Shown here piece after piece: positions 55,930-64,000 of a stretch of DNA of 64,000 nt. The notes beneath the pieces are model-generated. The model made no database searches. It was not told the DNA's origin and saw nothing but the letters and a program-made list of their open reading frames with translations. The stretch's first letter is position 1. Each line of letters begins with the position of its first letter. The stretch is from Phymorhynchus buccinoides (Eukaryota; Mollusca; Gastropoda; Neogastropoda; Raphitomidae): NCBI GenBank assembly GCA_017654935.2, contig CM065695.1, positions 33,596,575 to 33,660,574 of the forward strand. The letters run 5' to 3'. Both the position numbers and the translations under genes were made by a program.

Positions 55930-56330
55930 CAACTCCGAGTCCCAGTAACGCCTAGTAACGGTAACGCCTAGTAACGGTAAGGCGAAGTACTGGTAACGCT
56001 GAGTACAGCAAATTTGAAGCGATTCGGTTCAGAAACGGCGGAGTCGCATACCGCGCGCGTTTCTGAACCGATTCGCTTCCGGTTGGTACACGGATAGTCA
56101 CCGTCCCCGGTGATCTTCCTGCCAAATTCGAAGGCAATCGGTCCAGAAACACCGGAGATACGGGCGCCGAGAGGCCGGCGGATGCGCATTTCACGCATTT
56201 GCCGAACCGCGCAAATGATACGGCCGCCTCGGTTGCCGTTGCCATGGGCCCGTTAGGGCTCACAGCAAATTTGAAGCGATTCGGTCGAAAAACGGCGGAG
56301 TTATAAGGCCCGTTTCGTGTTTCAGACACA
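55930..56330. repeat. CpG-rich repeat block
   Basis: AGCAAATTTGAAGCGATTCG occurs at 56007 and 56264, its variant CCAAATTCGAAGGCAATCGG at 56123, each followed by GGTCCAGAAACGGCGGAG-like sequence, plus GTAACGCCTAGTAACGGTAA repeats at 55945. C+G and CpG are far above the surroundings. No coding family was recognised. Confidence 0.75.
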
Positions 56331-56504
56331 CACAGACACACACACACACACACACGCGCGCGGACAGTTGGCTTATTACTATATGATTCCAGAATTTGTT
56401 TTAAACTTTTGTACACTCTTTATCGTTTGATTTGTTTGGTAGTATGCTTACTCATTGCGTTCCCTATGATAAAATTGATAAAACTGACTTACTCTTTTAC
56501 TCAT

Positions 56505-56691
<187 letters not shown>

Positions 56692-56822
56692 TGCTTGAAA
56701 AACATCAATTGTCTATTTGGCTTTTACTTAAACATTACTTTATGTTTCACTCTTGGAACAATATTAATTATTATGCTATGTGTGAAATTTTAAAAAAAGA
56801 TAATTTATTTTGTGAAATTGTT

Positions 56823-57118
56823 TCAATTGTTATGTTTGACTTGATACAATCATTGTTTTTCTATTATTGATTAGACTAATTTTGACCTTAATGTGATTTG
56901 TAATATTCTAAAACATTCAATTGTTGTTATGTTTGACTTGATACAATCATTGGTTTTTTATTATTGATTAGACTCTAATTTTGACCTTAATGTGATTTGT
57001 AATATTCTAAAACATTCAATAATTGTTATGTTTGACTTGATATAATCATTGTTTTTCTATTATTGATTAGACTCTAATTTTGACCTTAATGTGATTTGTA
57101 ATATTCTAAAACATTGAT
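56823..57118. repeat. About 95-107-bp tandem repeat, three copies
   Basis: GTTATGTTTGACTTGATA to TAATATTCTAAAACATT recurs three times with few differences. Confidence 0.9.
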
Positions 57119-57119
57119 T

Positions 57120-57490
57120 ATTAGGGGAAGACGGGGTAAAAAGCGCATGGGCGGGTAAGAAGCCCACCCCAATTATCTCATGAAATAAAGAAAATTTCAG
57201 TCAAATTTGCCCATGAGACGAATGCTAGACATTAACGCTCGTCTCATGGGCAAAATGAGACTGAAATTTGCTTCATTTCATGAGATAATGGAGCATTTGC
57301 CACGCGCCGGTGACCTTGAATTTCACTGAGTTGAATTTAGAGAGTTGAATTAGAGAGGTCAGCGCAACTCGGGCAGAACGAGCAAGGGCAAATTAGTAGT
57401 CTAGTATAGTGAACGAACACTCGTGGCAAACGCCCTATTGGGGTGGGCTTCTTACCCGCCCATGCGCTTTTTACCCCGTCTTCCCCTAAT
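57120..57490. mobile_element. Palindromic element with perfect 54-bp inverted ends, carrying a nested MITE
   Basis: 57120-57173 and 57437-57490 are exact inverse copies (ATTAGGGGAAGACGGGG... to ...TTCCCCTAAT). Inside are further inverted arms (TTATCTCATGAAAT / ATTTCATGAGATAA, TTGCCCATGAGACGA / TCGTCTCATGGGCAA). A TAGGGC MITE is inserted at 57286-57438. Confidence 0.92.
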
Positions 57491-57590
57491 GAGTTGATAT
57501 TCTGACAAAGTTCATATTTATTATTAAATAAAGTTCATGTAAAAGCATGTACATGTGATGCTTGTTTCTTTCCTTATTTGATGTCTGTCA

Positions 57591-58110
57591 TTAACCCTTT
57601 CACCGCCAATGTCGCATTTATGCACCACAATGGTTTACCACCCCTAAAAAGCATCAAAGCAGGGCCTGTTATCCAGACCCTATTTTCTTAATTTTGGGAG
57701 GTAAGGATAGGTCTAATAATAATAATAATAATAACAGTACATTTATATAGCGCTTTACCTCAGATGAGCCCAAAGCGCTTTACAATCAATTATTCATCAA
57801 CAGATAACAAAAAACAACATTCAAGAGTGACACCAACCACCAACAGTGCATATGCAAAGCAACTCTCTCTCTCTAACACACACGCACACGCACACACACA
57901 CGCACACACAAACACAAACACACACACACACACACACACATAAACACACAATTATTGACGCCAACTCGTTCATACCCCATTCGGTAAGTCACAGCAAGTT
58001 ACACATGTCACAGAGGAATTCCCAATATTGCAGATAAAAACATTTTTCTCTTTCCAGTTAAGTTTAATTGTATTTTTTGGCTAAGCAATGGCTGGCAGCG
58101 GAAGGGTTAA
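57591..58110. mobile_element. TTAA-flanked piggyBac-like MITE, family 1, with LINE insertion
   Basis: TTAACCCTTTCACCGCCAAT and GCGGAAGGGTTAA are the ends. It is in inverse orientation to the other copies and is split by a LINE 3' end at about 57716-57990. Confidence 0.85.
57716..57990 (-). mobile_element. CR1/L2-like LINE 3' end, 5'-truncated
   Basis: The reverse complement matches 61300-61539 (TTGGCGTCAATAATTGTGTG, TTGTAAAGCGCTTTGGGCTC, (ATT)n tail). It includes the internal (AC)n tract. Confidence 0.9.
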
Positions 58111-58544
58111 AAAACCCATCTTGGTTAACTCTGTCTCCCGGTACTAAGTAATTCCCAGTAGCTTTTCACCACAGACATACTAAAATCGACAATTTTCATC
58201 TCCACTTTTCCTTACTCTGTTTGCATACCAGGTGTGAGTGTTTGGTATTGTTGGACAGAACGAGTCTCTGACTATAATTACATCAATTTTCTTTTGACTA
58301 TTTTTTTTCCATTTTCACACCAAAAATACAGGAAAATACAAACATACCCATCTTGTTCCGATAGTGTTTTTTGCTTCTGGTACAAATGCACCAGCTAGGG
58401 GTGAGAACATTACATGTGTGACCGATTTTGGTTACCCCGCCACGTGGGCACCCACACTCGGTCTTTAGGGGGAAGTGAGTGTAGTGAAACACATTACGCA
58501 TTGCATCATTGTAAATTTGAATTTGCATCGATACTTCTTTGTGC

Positions 58545-58725
58545 TGCGTCTAAGGTTCCAGTTGGCCTCTCCAATGCCCAGTGTCCTAAAGCTCTCTTGG
58601 CCAGCAGAGTGGGTGTGTCCCCTGGGCAAGTCATTTTCACTGTGATGAAGCTCCAGCTCGGCCCTCCAGAATAGCACTTTGCCTCCTCTGCTATCTGGAA
58701 GTCATAGTCCCGAAGACCTGGTCAG
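58545..58725 (+). repeat. Dispersed repeat G, copy 2
   Basis: TTGGCCAGCAGAGTGGGTGT, CCCTGGGCAAGTCAT and CCTCTGCTATCTGGAAGTCA match 44125-44345. Confidence 0.7.
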
Positions 58726-58799
58726 ACACGGCTGACTCGCTGGCACGCACAATAAAGAGAGGGAGGGGGAGAAAAAAACTTTTTCTTGCACCTGGTAAC

Positions 58800-59033
58800 T
58801 TAAAGACACACTGACCCACCACGATTAAGTCCCTTGTTTTTTCTGAGTAGCTGTGACCCACATACAAATGCCCCCAACTTCAAATTGAGGCTGCTCTCTA
58901 AAATGATGTTTCGTTTTCAATTTGGGGGCATTTGTATGGGAGTCAAACCTGGTCAAAACAAGATTTCTTACCAGCTATAAGAGGGAAAACATGTGAAACC
59001 CGTGATTTTGACGCGTGATCTGGTGGGTTTTAA
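58800..59033. mobile_element. TTAA-flanked MITE, family 3, second copy
   Basis: TTAAAGACACACTGACCCACC and GATCTGGTGGGTTTTAA are inverted ends, TTAA on both sides. Confidence 0.88.
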
Positions 59034-59663
59034 GGCTTAATGTAAGCCACCTGTAAGGCTTAGTGGCTTTGTTTTGGACATATCAAAAACCGAGTTGTCC
59101 CTCTGGGTGGAGGTTTACACTGTGTCAGTGTTTTCTGCTTTGATCTATAACCAAAATAACAGCTTACAAATTTCATATTTCAAACAGTTAGTGTTATTTA
59201 TTTTTTAACATCATCATTGCATTATATAAAAATCATTTGATGTGTTTGTTTGTACAGGTGATTGTGAGGAAACACCATTGGTCATAGACCCCTATAACCA
59301 CATGCATTCTTGATCATTATCAATCAGCCTATTCAGATCCTGAATTTTGAGCCTCCAGGATGAACCTCCGCCAAGGAAGACTGAAAAGTAGATTCAACCT
59401 GCCTTCTGTACTAAAGGAAGGGAAGCAACCACTCTGAAGGTTAAAATCTGTGCATTATCGTAGTTGCCTCCCTTGGACTGTGTGTGATGAAAGTACCATG
59501 ACAAAGGGGGCAACATTTTGAATATCCGGTGCAAACCTGTGCCAGGTAAAAACTGCTTCGAAGCGTAGCGAGAAGGGCAAAGGTGCAAGTTTATTGTCCT
59601 GTATTTTATTTTAATTTTTCCGCATCACTTGTGGGAAGAAATAGTATGCTGACTTCAGTTTTC

Positions 59664-60212
59664 TTAAAAGTGGACCCTGACGCATGAGTTTTTGCAAGAA
59701 ACACGTCGAGATCACCAGAAAGACACCCTTTTCAAGATCAGAACACTCACTTTGCTCTGGTTTCCTAGAAATCAAACCGTCAAAATGGCGATTCCTCCTT
59801 GGCGGAGATGCCGGAGAGAGTAGCCATTTTGGATGGGGTGGGTGGAGGACACTCGTGGTTGAAGCGTGTTTTTTTGTAGTACAGTAAAAAAAATAAAGGA
59901 GGTATTTCCTTTGTTGTGAGCGAAACTCCTTTAGATAAACTGTATAAAATTTAAAAACAAAAAAAAAAGGCTTGTATTGCGAAACTTTTGTGCAAACTAT
60001 TTGGCAGCCATTAGAAAAGAGACGGCAAACGCCTTCTCTTTGGGTGAAAGAATTTGACTTCCAGCACCTCCGCCAAGGAGGAATCGCCGATTTGACGGTT
60101 TGATTTCTAGGAAACCAGAGCAAAATGAGTGTTGCAATCTCTGTCAAGGGTGTTTTCCTGGTGATCTCGACGTGTTTCTTACAAAATCTCATCCGTCAGG
60201 GTGGCCCTTTAA
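59664..60212. mobile_element. TTAA-flanked long-palindrome element, clean copy
   Basis: The arms of about 150 bases include ACCCTGACG, GTTTTTGCAAGAAACACGTC and CTTTGCTCTGGTTTCCTAG, and their inverses near the right end (GACGTGTTTCTTAC, CGTCAGGGT). It is 549 bases with no transposase frame. Confidence 0.88.
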
Positions 60213-60414
60213 AGGTCTCTCTTCTTTTTCATTACTCTATTATAAGACCCCCTGTTAAAAGACCTCCTCCCATTTAAGACCGATTTTTGGGGGGCACGGA
60301 TGTAATGTATCTTACTATGATTTATGTATAAAACTGACTTCCGTTATAAGACTCCTCCCATGTAAGACCGGATTTTCCCCGACTTTTCGGAAGTCTTAAT
60401 ATAGAGGTTTCTTC

Positions 60415-60583
60415 TTCGATCGCTCAGACAGTTGCCTGTCAATTATGAGCGTGGATGCATCATGCTGCCGTTATGCGCCTATATAACTAATCCGACTTCG
60501 GCTGGAGGAAATCGTTTTGAAAGTGTTTCTTAAACAAAAAAGGCAGGAGAATGTTCCGGTAAGGCAGAAAGATTAGTTGATGA
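60415..60583 (+). repeat. Repeat E, left half, cut by a LINE
   Basis: CGCTCAGACAGTTGCCTGTC, GTTATGCGCCTA and GACTTCGGCTGGAGGAAATC match 63045-63230. The right half resumes at 61540. Confidence 0.8.
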
Positions 60584-61098
60584 CTCATCTCTAAGCTCCA
60601 ACGGGTCCAGAATAATGCTGCTCGTCTCATTTCTCGCTCCCCTAGGTACGATCACATCACTCCGGTTCTTCGTTCCCTACATTGGCTCCCAGTTCAATCA
60701 CGTATTGACTACAAAATTCTCCTCCTTGCCTTCAAGTCACTGAATGATCAAGCTCCCCTGTATCTCTCTGATCTCTATGTCCCAGCTCGCCAACTACGTT
60801 CGTCTTCTGATTCTCGTCTCCTTTCCATTCCCTCCATCCGTCTCAAATCTGCTGGCCAACGTTCTTTTTCTTGTCAAGCACCATCTCTGTGGAATTCTCT
60901 GCCTTCTCCTCTCCGACACTCCAACTCAGTCTCCTCATTCAAAACCTCTCTTAAAACCCATCTTTTTCCTGCTGCGCCCTAAATATTTGATCAGTTGTCT
61001 ATCGTTGTGTGCACGTGAGGGAAGATTGATTTAAGAGGTTTGTGCTGTGTTTTGTGGTGCGTGTGTGTGCGCGTGTGTGCGCGCGTGTGTGTGTGTGT

Positions 61099-61137
<39 letters not shown>

Positions 61138-61508
61138 CATGAATGTGTGCTTGTGTGTATTTTTGGTTTTGTGGGTTGTGTGTGCACGCATGTGTGTGTT
61201 GTGTGCGTGTCTGTCTGCGTGCGTACGTTGTGTGTGAGGGTGTTTGTGTATGTGTGTTGGTGTATGTGGTCAGTCCATGCGGCTCAGTTGCTGTGGCTTA
61301 CCGAATGGGGTATGAACGAGTTGGCGTCAATAATTGTGTGTTTGTGTGTGTGTGTGCGTGTGTGTTAGAGAGAGAGAGAGAGTTGCTTTGCATATGCGCT
61401 GTTGGTGGTTGGTGTCACTCTTGAATGTTGTTTTTTGTTATCTGTTGATGAATAATTGATTGTAAAGCGCTTTGGGCTCATCTGAGGTAAAGCGCTATAT
61501 AAATGTAC

Positions 61509-61539
<31 letters not shown>
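60584..61539 (+). mobile_element. CR1/L2-like LINE, 3' end with reverse-transcriptase C-terminus
   Basis: 60593-60982 is open for 129 codons and ends in TAA. It reads KLQRVQNNAARLISRSPRYD, then HITPVLRSLHWLPVQSRIDY, KILLLAFKSLNDQAPLYLSD and ends FKTSLKTHLFPAAP, the typical C-terminal region of CR1/L2-clade ORF2. A 3' UTR with a GT tract follows, then TTGTAAAGCGCTTTGGGC and an (ATT)n tail. It is 5'-truncated. ATGA is present on both sides. Confidence 0.9.
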
Positions 61540-61541
<2 letters not shown>

Positions 61542-61640
61542 GACAGTAAGCAAAGGGAAAAGGCAGTGTCAAAGAGAGTGACAGATTAGAGGAAATTACT
61601 TGCACATAACCTCCAAGGAATGAAAATCCGTTTAACGTCC
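61540..61640 (+). repeat. Repeat E, right half
   Basis: ATGACAGTAAGCAAAGGGAA and AAGGCAGTGTCAAAGAGAGT continue the block interrupted by the LINE. Confidence 0.8.
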
Positions 61641-61735
61641 TCCGGTCCGAAACAGACACATATGGGACATTAGTAGATATAAAGATGGTGGGAACGATCC
61701 TGGAGGCAATGCCAGGAGGCAGTGCATCAGAGACA
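61619..61735 (+). repeat. Dispersed repeat H, copy 2
   Basis: TGAAAATCCGTTTAACGTCC and GGTGGGAACGATCCTGGAGG match 21008-21175. Confidence 0.65.
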
Positions 61736-62099
61736 ATAGAGGTTTGACTGTATTAGCCTACGTCGCTGTAAACGTTTGTGTGACCCAATTTTCTTAAGCC
61801 AAGGATCGAGCCAATTGTTTTGTTGCTTTAAAAATGTTCGTTTTGTTTCTTTTAGTTCTTTCAACAAGCGACGTATCCAGACAGAAAAGAAAGAAACGTA
61901 CACGCAATGTTCCCCGTGTAACAGCTTATTGGAACCTTCCTGGGTAAACTTACCCCCCTCCCCTACCCTCCTCCCACCCCACCCCACCCCACCCCCTTTT
62001 GTTGGAAAGCTCTGGAAACGGATTCAACCAGAGAGACAACTCACGCAGGGTGCGTTTTCGCTAGGCTTCAACTTCAGTTACATACAGCTTCTTTTTGCT

Positions 62100-62185
62100 T
62101 CTGCTGTTTTTCTTTCACGTTTGCGCGCGCGCGTACACACGCACACGCGTGCTCGCGCGCGCGCACGCACACACACACACGCGTA
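62100..62185. repeat. (CG/CA)n microsatellite
   Basis: Alternating purine-pyrimidine sequence (GCGCGCGCG and ACACACAC), able to form Z-DNA. Confidence 0.85.
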
Positions 62186-62339
62186 GAGAGGGGGTGGGTG
62201 TGGGAGGTGTCTGCTTGAGTGGTGGAATGGGAGGTGTAAAGCTACACAAAAACACGCACGGAGTCGACGGTGTTAATGAAAACGCAGCAGTTCCATGCCC
62301 AGATTTATTATACCTGCCAGGGCAGAAGAACCCCCCAAC

Positions 62340-62820
62340 AGCCTAAATGTTACAAAGAGTGATAACTCCGCAGCCTACCAACCCTTGCAAAGAATGAAGC
62401 CAACTTTCTCACTTCCCACCTGGAAGGTGGGGGGGGGGGGGGGGGGGGGAAGGTGGAAGGTGGGAAGTGTTAGCGTTGTTGTAGGCAGTGAGTGAGTTCA
62501 TAATAATGATCCCCATCTGTAGTGTAGGTGAAAGGGAGTGGGAGTAAGAAGTCATTACGTGACCCAAGTAAATTCAAGTAGACTATGTGTGATGACTGAG
62601 TTTTGTCTTTGCTGGTTTTGTTGTTTGTTTTTTCTCTCTCTCTTCTGCTTCTTTTTCTTTGGTCACCCCCTAAAGTGTGTGCATTTACTTCTATAAAAAA
62701 AAAAAGAAGCTGGCCACCACCACAGAAGAAGAAGAAGAAGAAGAAGAAGAAGAAAAAAAAAAACCCCGGCTTCAGTCAGCTGGGGAGTGCGAACTCTTTG
62801 TGTGTTCAGGCTTTTTGAAA
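62340..62820. mobile_element. Second copy of the AGCCTGAAT...ATTCAGGCT MITE
   Basis: AGCCTAAATGTTACAAAGAG, CAACTTTCTCACTTCCCACC and GTGCGAACTCTTTGTG match 847-1097. It is expanded by a poly-G run (62429-62450) and by about 200 bases including (GAA)n before the right end. Confidence 0.75.
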
Positions 62821-62899
62821 GAACTTTCCGACGGAATGCCAGAGGCTGGCTTTGCTATCCGCCGAATACAGCAATACCAAATGTTCCCCTACTATACCC

Positions 62900-62960
62900 C
62901 CCCCCCCCACACACACACACACACACACACCACCACCACCACCACCACCCCACCCCTGCA
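62900..62960. repeat. (CA)n-(CAC)n microsatellite
   Basis: CACACACA followed by CACCACCAC. Confidence 0.95.
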
Positions 62961-63034
62961 TCATACACACAGCGATGTGGAACAATAGGCGCTTGAACGA
63001 CATTACTTCATTACGTGATAATAAAAATTAAAAA

Positions 63035-63320
63035 AAATATTCGTTCGCTCAGACAGTTTCCTGTCACATGAGCGTAGATGCAGTCATGTTGCCGTTATGC
63101 GCCTAACTAAGAAATAAATAGGTATGTCGGACTTCGGCTGAAGAAATCTTTGTAAGAATTTAGAGGAAACAAAGTCAGGAGAATGAATACCAGTAAGATA
63201 GAAATTAAGATAGCAGATGACAGTAAGCAAAGGGAAAAGGCAGAGTCAAAGAGAATGACAGATTAGAGGAAGTTACAAGCACAGAACTTCCAGAAGGTGG
63301 GGGAACTATTTAGAAAAAAC
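63035..63320 (+). repeat. Repeat E, uninterrupted copy
   Basis: TCGCTCAGACAGTTTCCTGT through AGCAGATGACAGTAAGCAAA to GAAGGTGGGGGAACTATTTA. It shows the uninterrupted sequence across the LINE insertion point at 60584. Confidence 0.8.
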
Positions 63321-63442
63321 AAAATAATTGGACTTCCGACTTATCAGTGACATAAACAATATGCGCCACTGTTTATTAACTACGAACTTTTCAGTTGTGT
63401 CGTTTCATTCAGATTCTAACATACTTAGAACATAGGAGCTAG

Positions 63443-63805
63443 GCGCCGTGGCCGGTTTGTTAGGTACAGTCGCCGCTCGTAATCCAACGGGTTTGCGAGT
63501 GCGCTGCTGGTTCGAACCCAGCTGGTCGACGGTGTTGTATCTTTGGGAAAGATACTTTACTCCTATATTTCCTGGTCCTTCGGATGAGACCTAAAACCGA
63601 GGTCCCGTGTGCGAATGCACGCACAAGACCTTAATTGCGCGCACGTTAAAGCCCATTCCACTATTCGGTATGAGTAGGCCGTGTGGAATGGCCATGGGTG
63701 ACACGAACTTACAAAGCATGCATCCTTTGCGCCAATAGCATTCTAAACGATGACTTTGGGCGTGGGGCAGGATAAACATCCCCAATCGGAAGAAGAAGAA
63801 GAAGA
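63443..63805 (+). mobile_element. tRNA-derived SINE, family B, clean copy
   Basis: The head is GGCGCCGTGGCCGGTTTGTT, then CTGGTTCGAACCCAGCTGG (B-box). The central motif is CTTCGGATGAGACCTAAAAC with CGAGGTCCCGTGTGC. The tail is (GAA)n. No tRNA anticodon arm that would make this a functional tRNA gene is evident. Confidence 0.88.
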
Positions 63806-64000
63806 TACTTTCGTGCTAATCTTGGGGGTATTCAGTAAACTTACAAAATAGTTTTGATGGGAATCGTGTAGATTAAACCTAAACCTTTGGGTTGGGTAGG
63901 CTATCTTATGCCTATGCATGGTGTCTTTGAACTTTATTGCGAGAGGGAACCAATCTCAATGTGGTGTGGGTGTGTATGTGCGTGTGTGGGTGCGTGTGTG
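63806..64000. other. No feature except a GT tract at the window end
   Basis: GTGTGTATGTGCGTGTGTGG runs off the right edge. Confidence 0.7.

Noticed and set aside
60744..61034. Open frame of 96 residues in the LINE
   Set aside because: It is a shifted frame over the LINE coding end; the reverse-transcriptase frame is 60593-60982.
63470..63535. tRNA gene on the + strand
   Set aside because: Same reasoning: it is the head of SINE family B, followed by its central domain.

Overview
This is eukaryotic, animal-type nuclear DNA with two spliced genes on the + strand, set in a dense and largely nested bed of short transposable elements, tRNA-derived SINEs and AC/GT microsatellites. The SINE central motif (GGATGAGAC followed by AACCGAGGTCCCGTGTG), the many TTAA- and TA-flanked miniature elements and the CR1/L2-like LINE ends suggest a marine mollusc, probably a gastropod. 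That placement is an inference; no marker gene in the window fixes it.

Left part (1-27801). Five exons of an LDHD-like mitochondrial D-lactate dehydrogenase lie at 1118-1286, 4428-4550, 6240-6333, 9577-9705 and 12427-12556. The gene enters from the left, and no further LDHD exon was found up to the gap. One exon (4428-4550) carries several extra bases that break its frame. The remaining 15 kb holds a 650-bp poly-C tract, several insertion-rich copies of repeats that are cleaner elsewhere, and long stretches in which nothing was recognised. A run of 500 N (27802-28301) joins this sequence to the next, so the order and distance of the two halves are not proven by the sequence.

Right part (28302-64000). 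A complete, intact neutral sphingomyelinase gene of the SMPD3 (nSMase2) type occupies 35626-50786 in seven coding exons whose phases all agree, giving a 496-residue protein with two N-terminal hydrophobic segments and all expected catalytic motifs. After it come only repeats: a U2 snRNA fragment, duplicated blocks with poly-C tracts, a 66-bp tandem repeat, long-palindrome elements, and a CR1/L2 LINE 3' end inserted into an older repeat.

The most striking observation is that both genes carry partial exon copies that cross a splice junction. The strongest case is a minisatellite at 8761-9576, in which the 3' splice site and first 26 or so bases of an LDHD exon are repeated 13 times directly upstream of the real exon, giving an array of decoy acceptors. 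Two partial copies precede SMPD3 exon 2, one copy follows SMPD3 exon 5, and the 3' end of the first LDHD exon is repeated about 515 bp downstream. The two genes are not functionally linked as far as can be seen: one oxidises D-lactate in mitochondria, the other makes ceramide at membranes.
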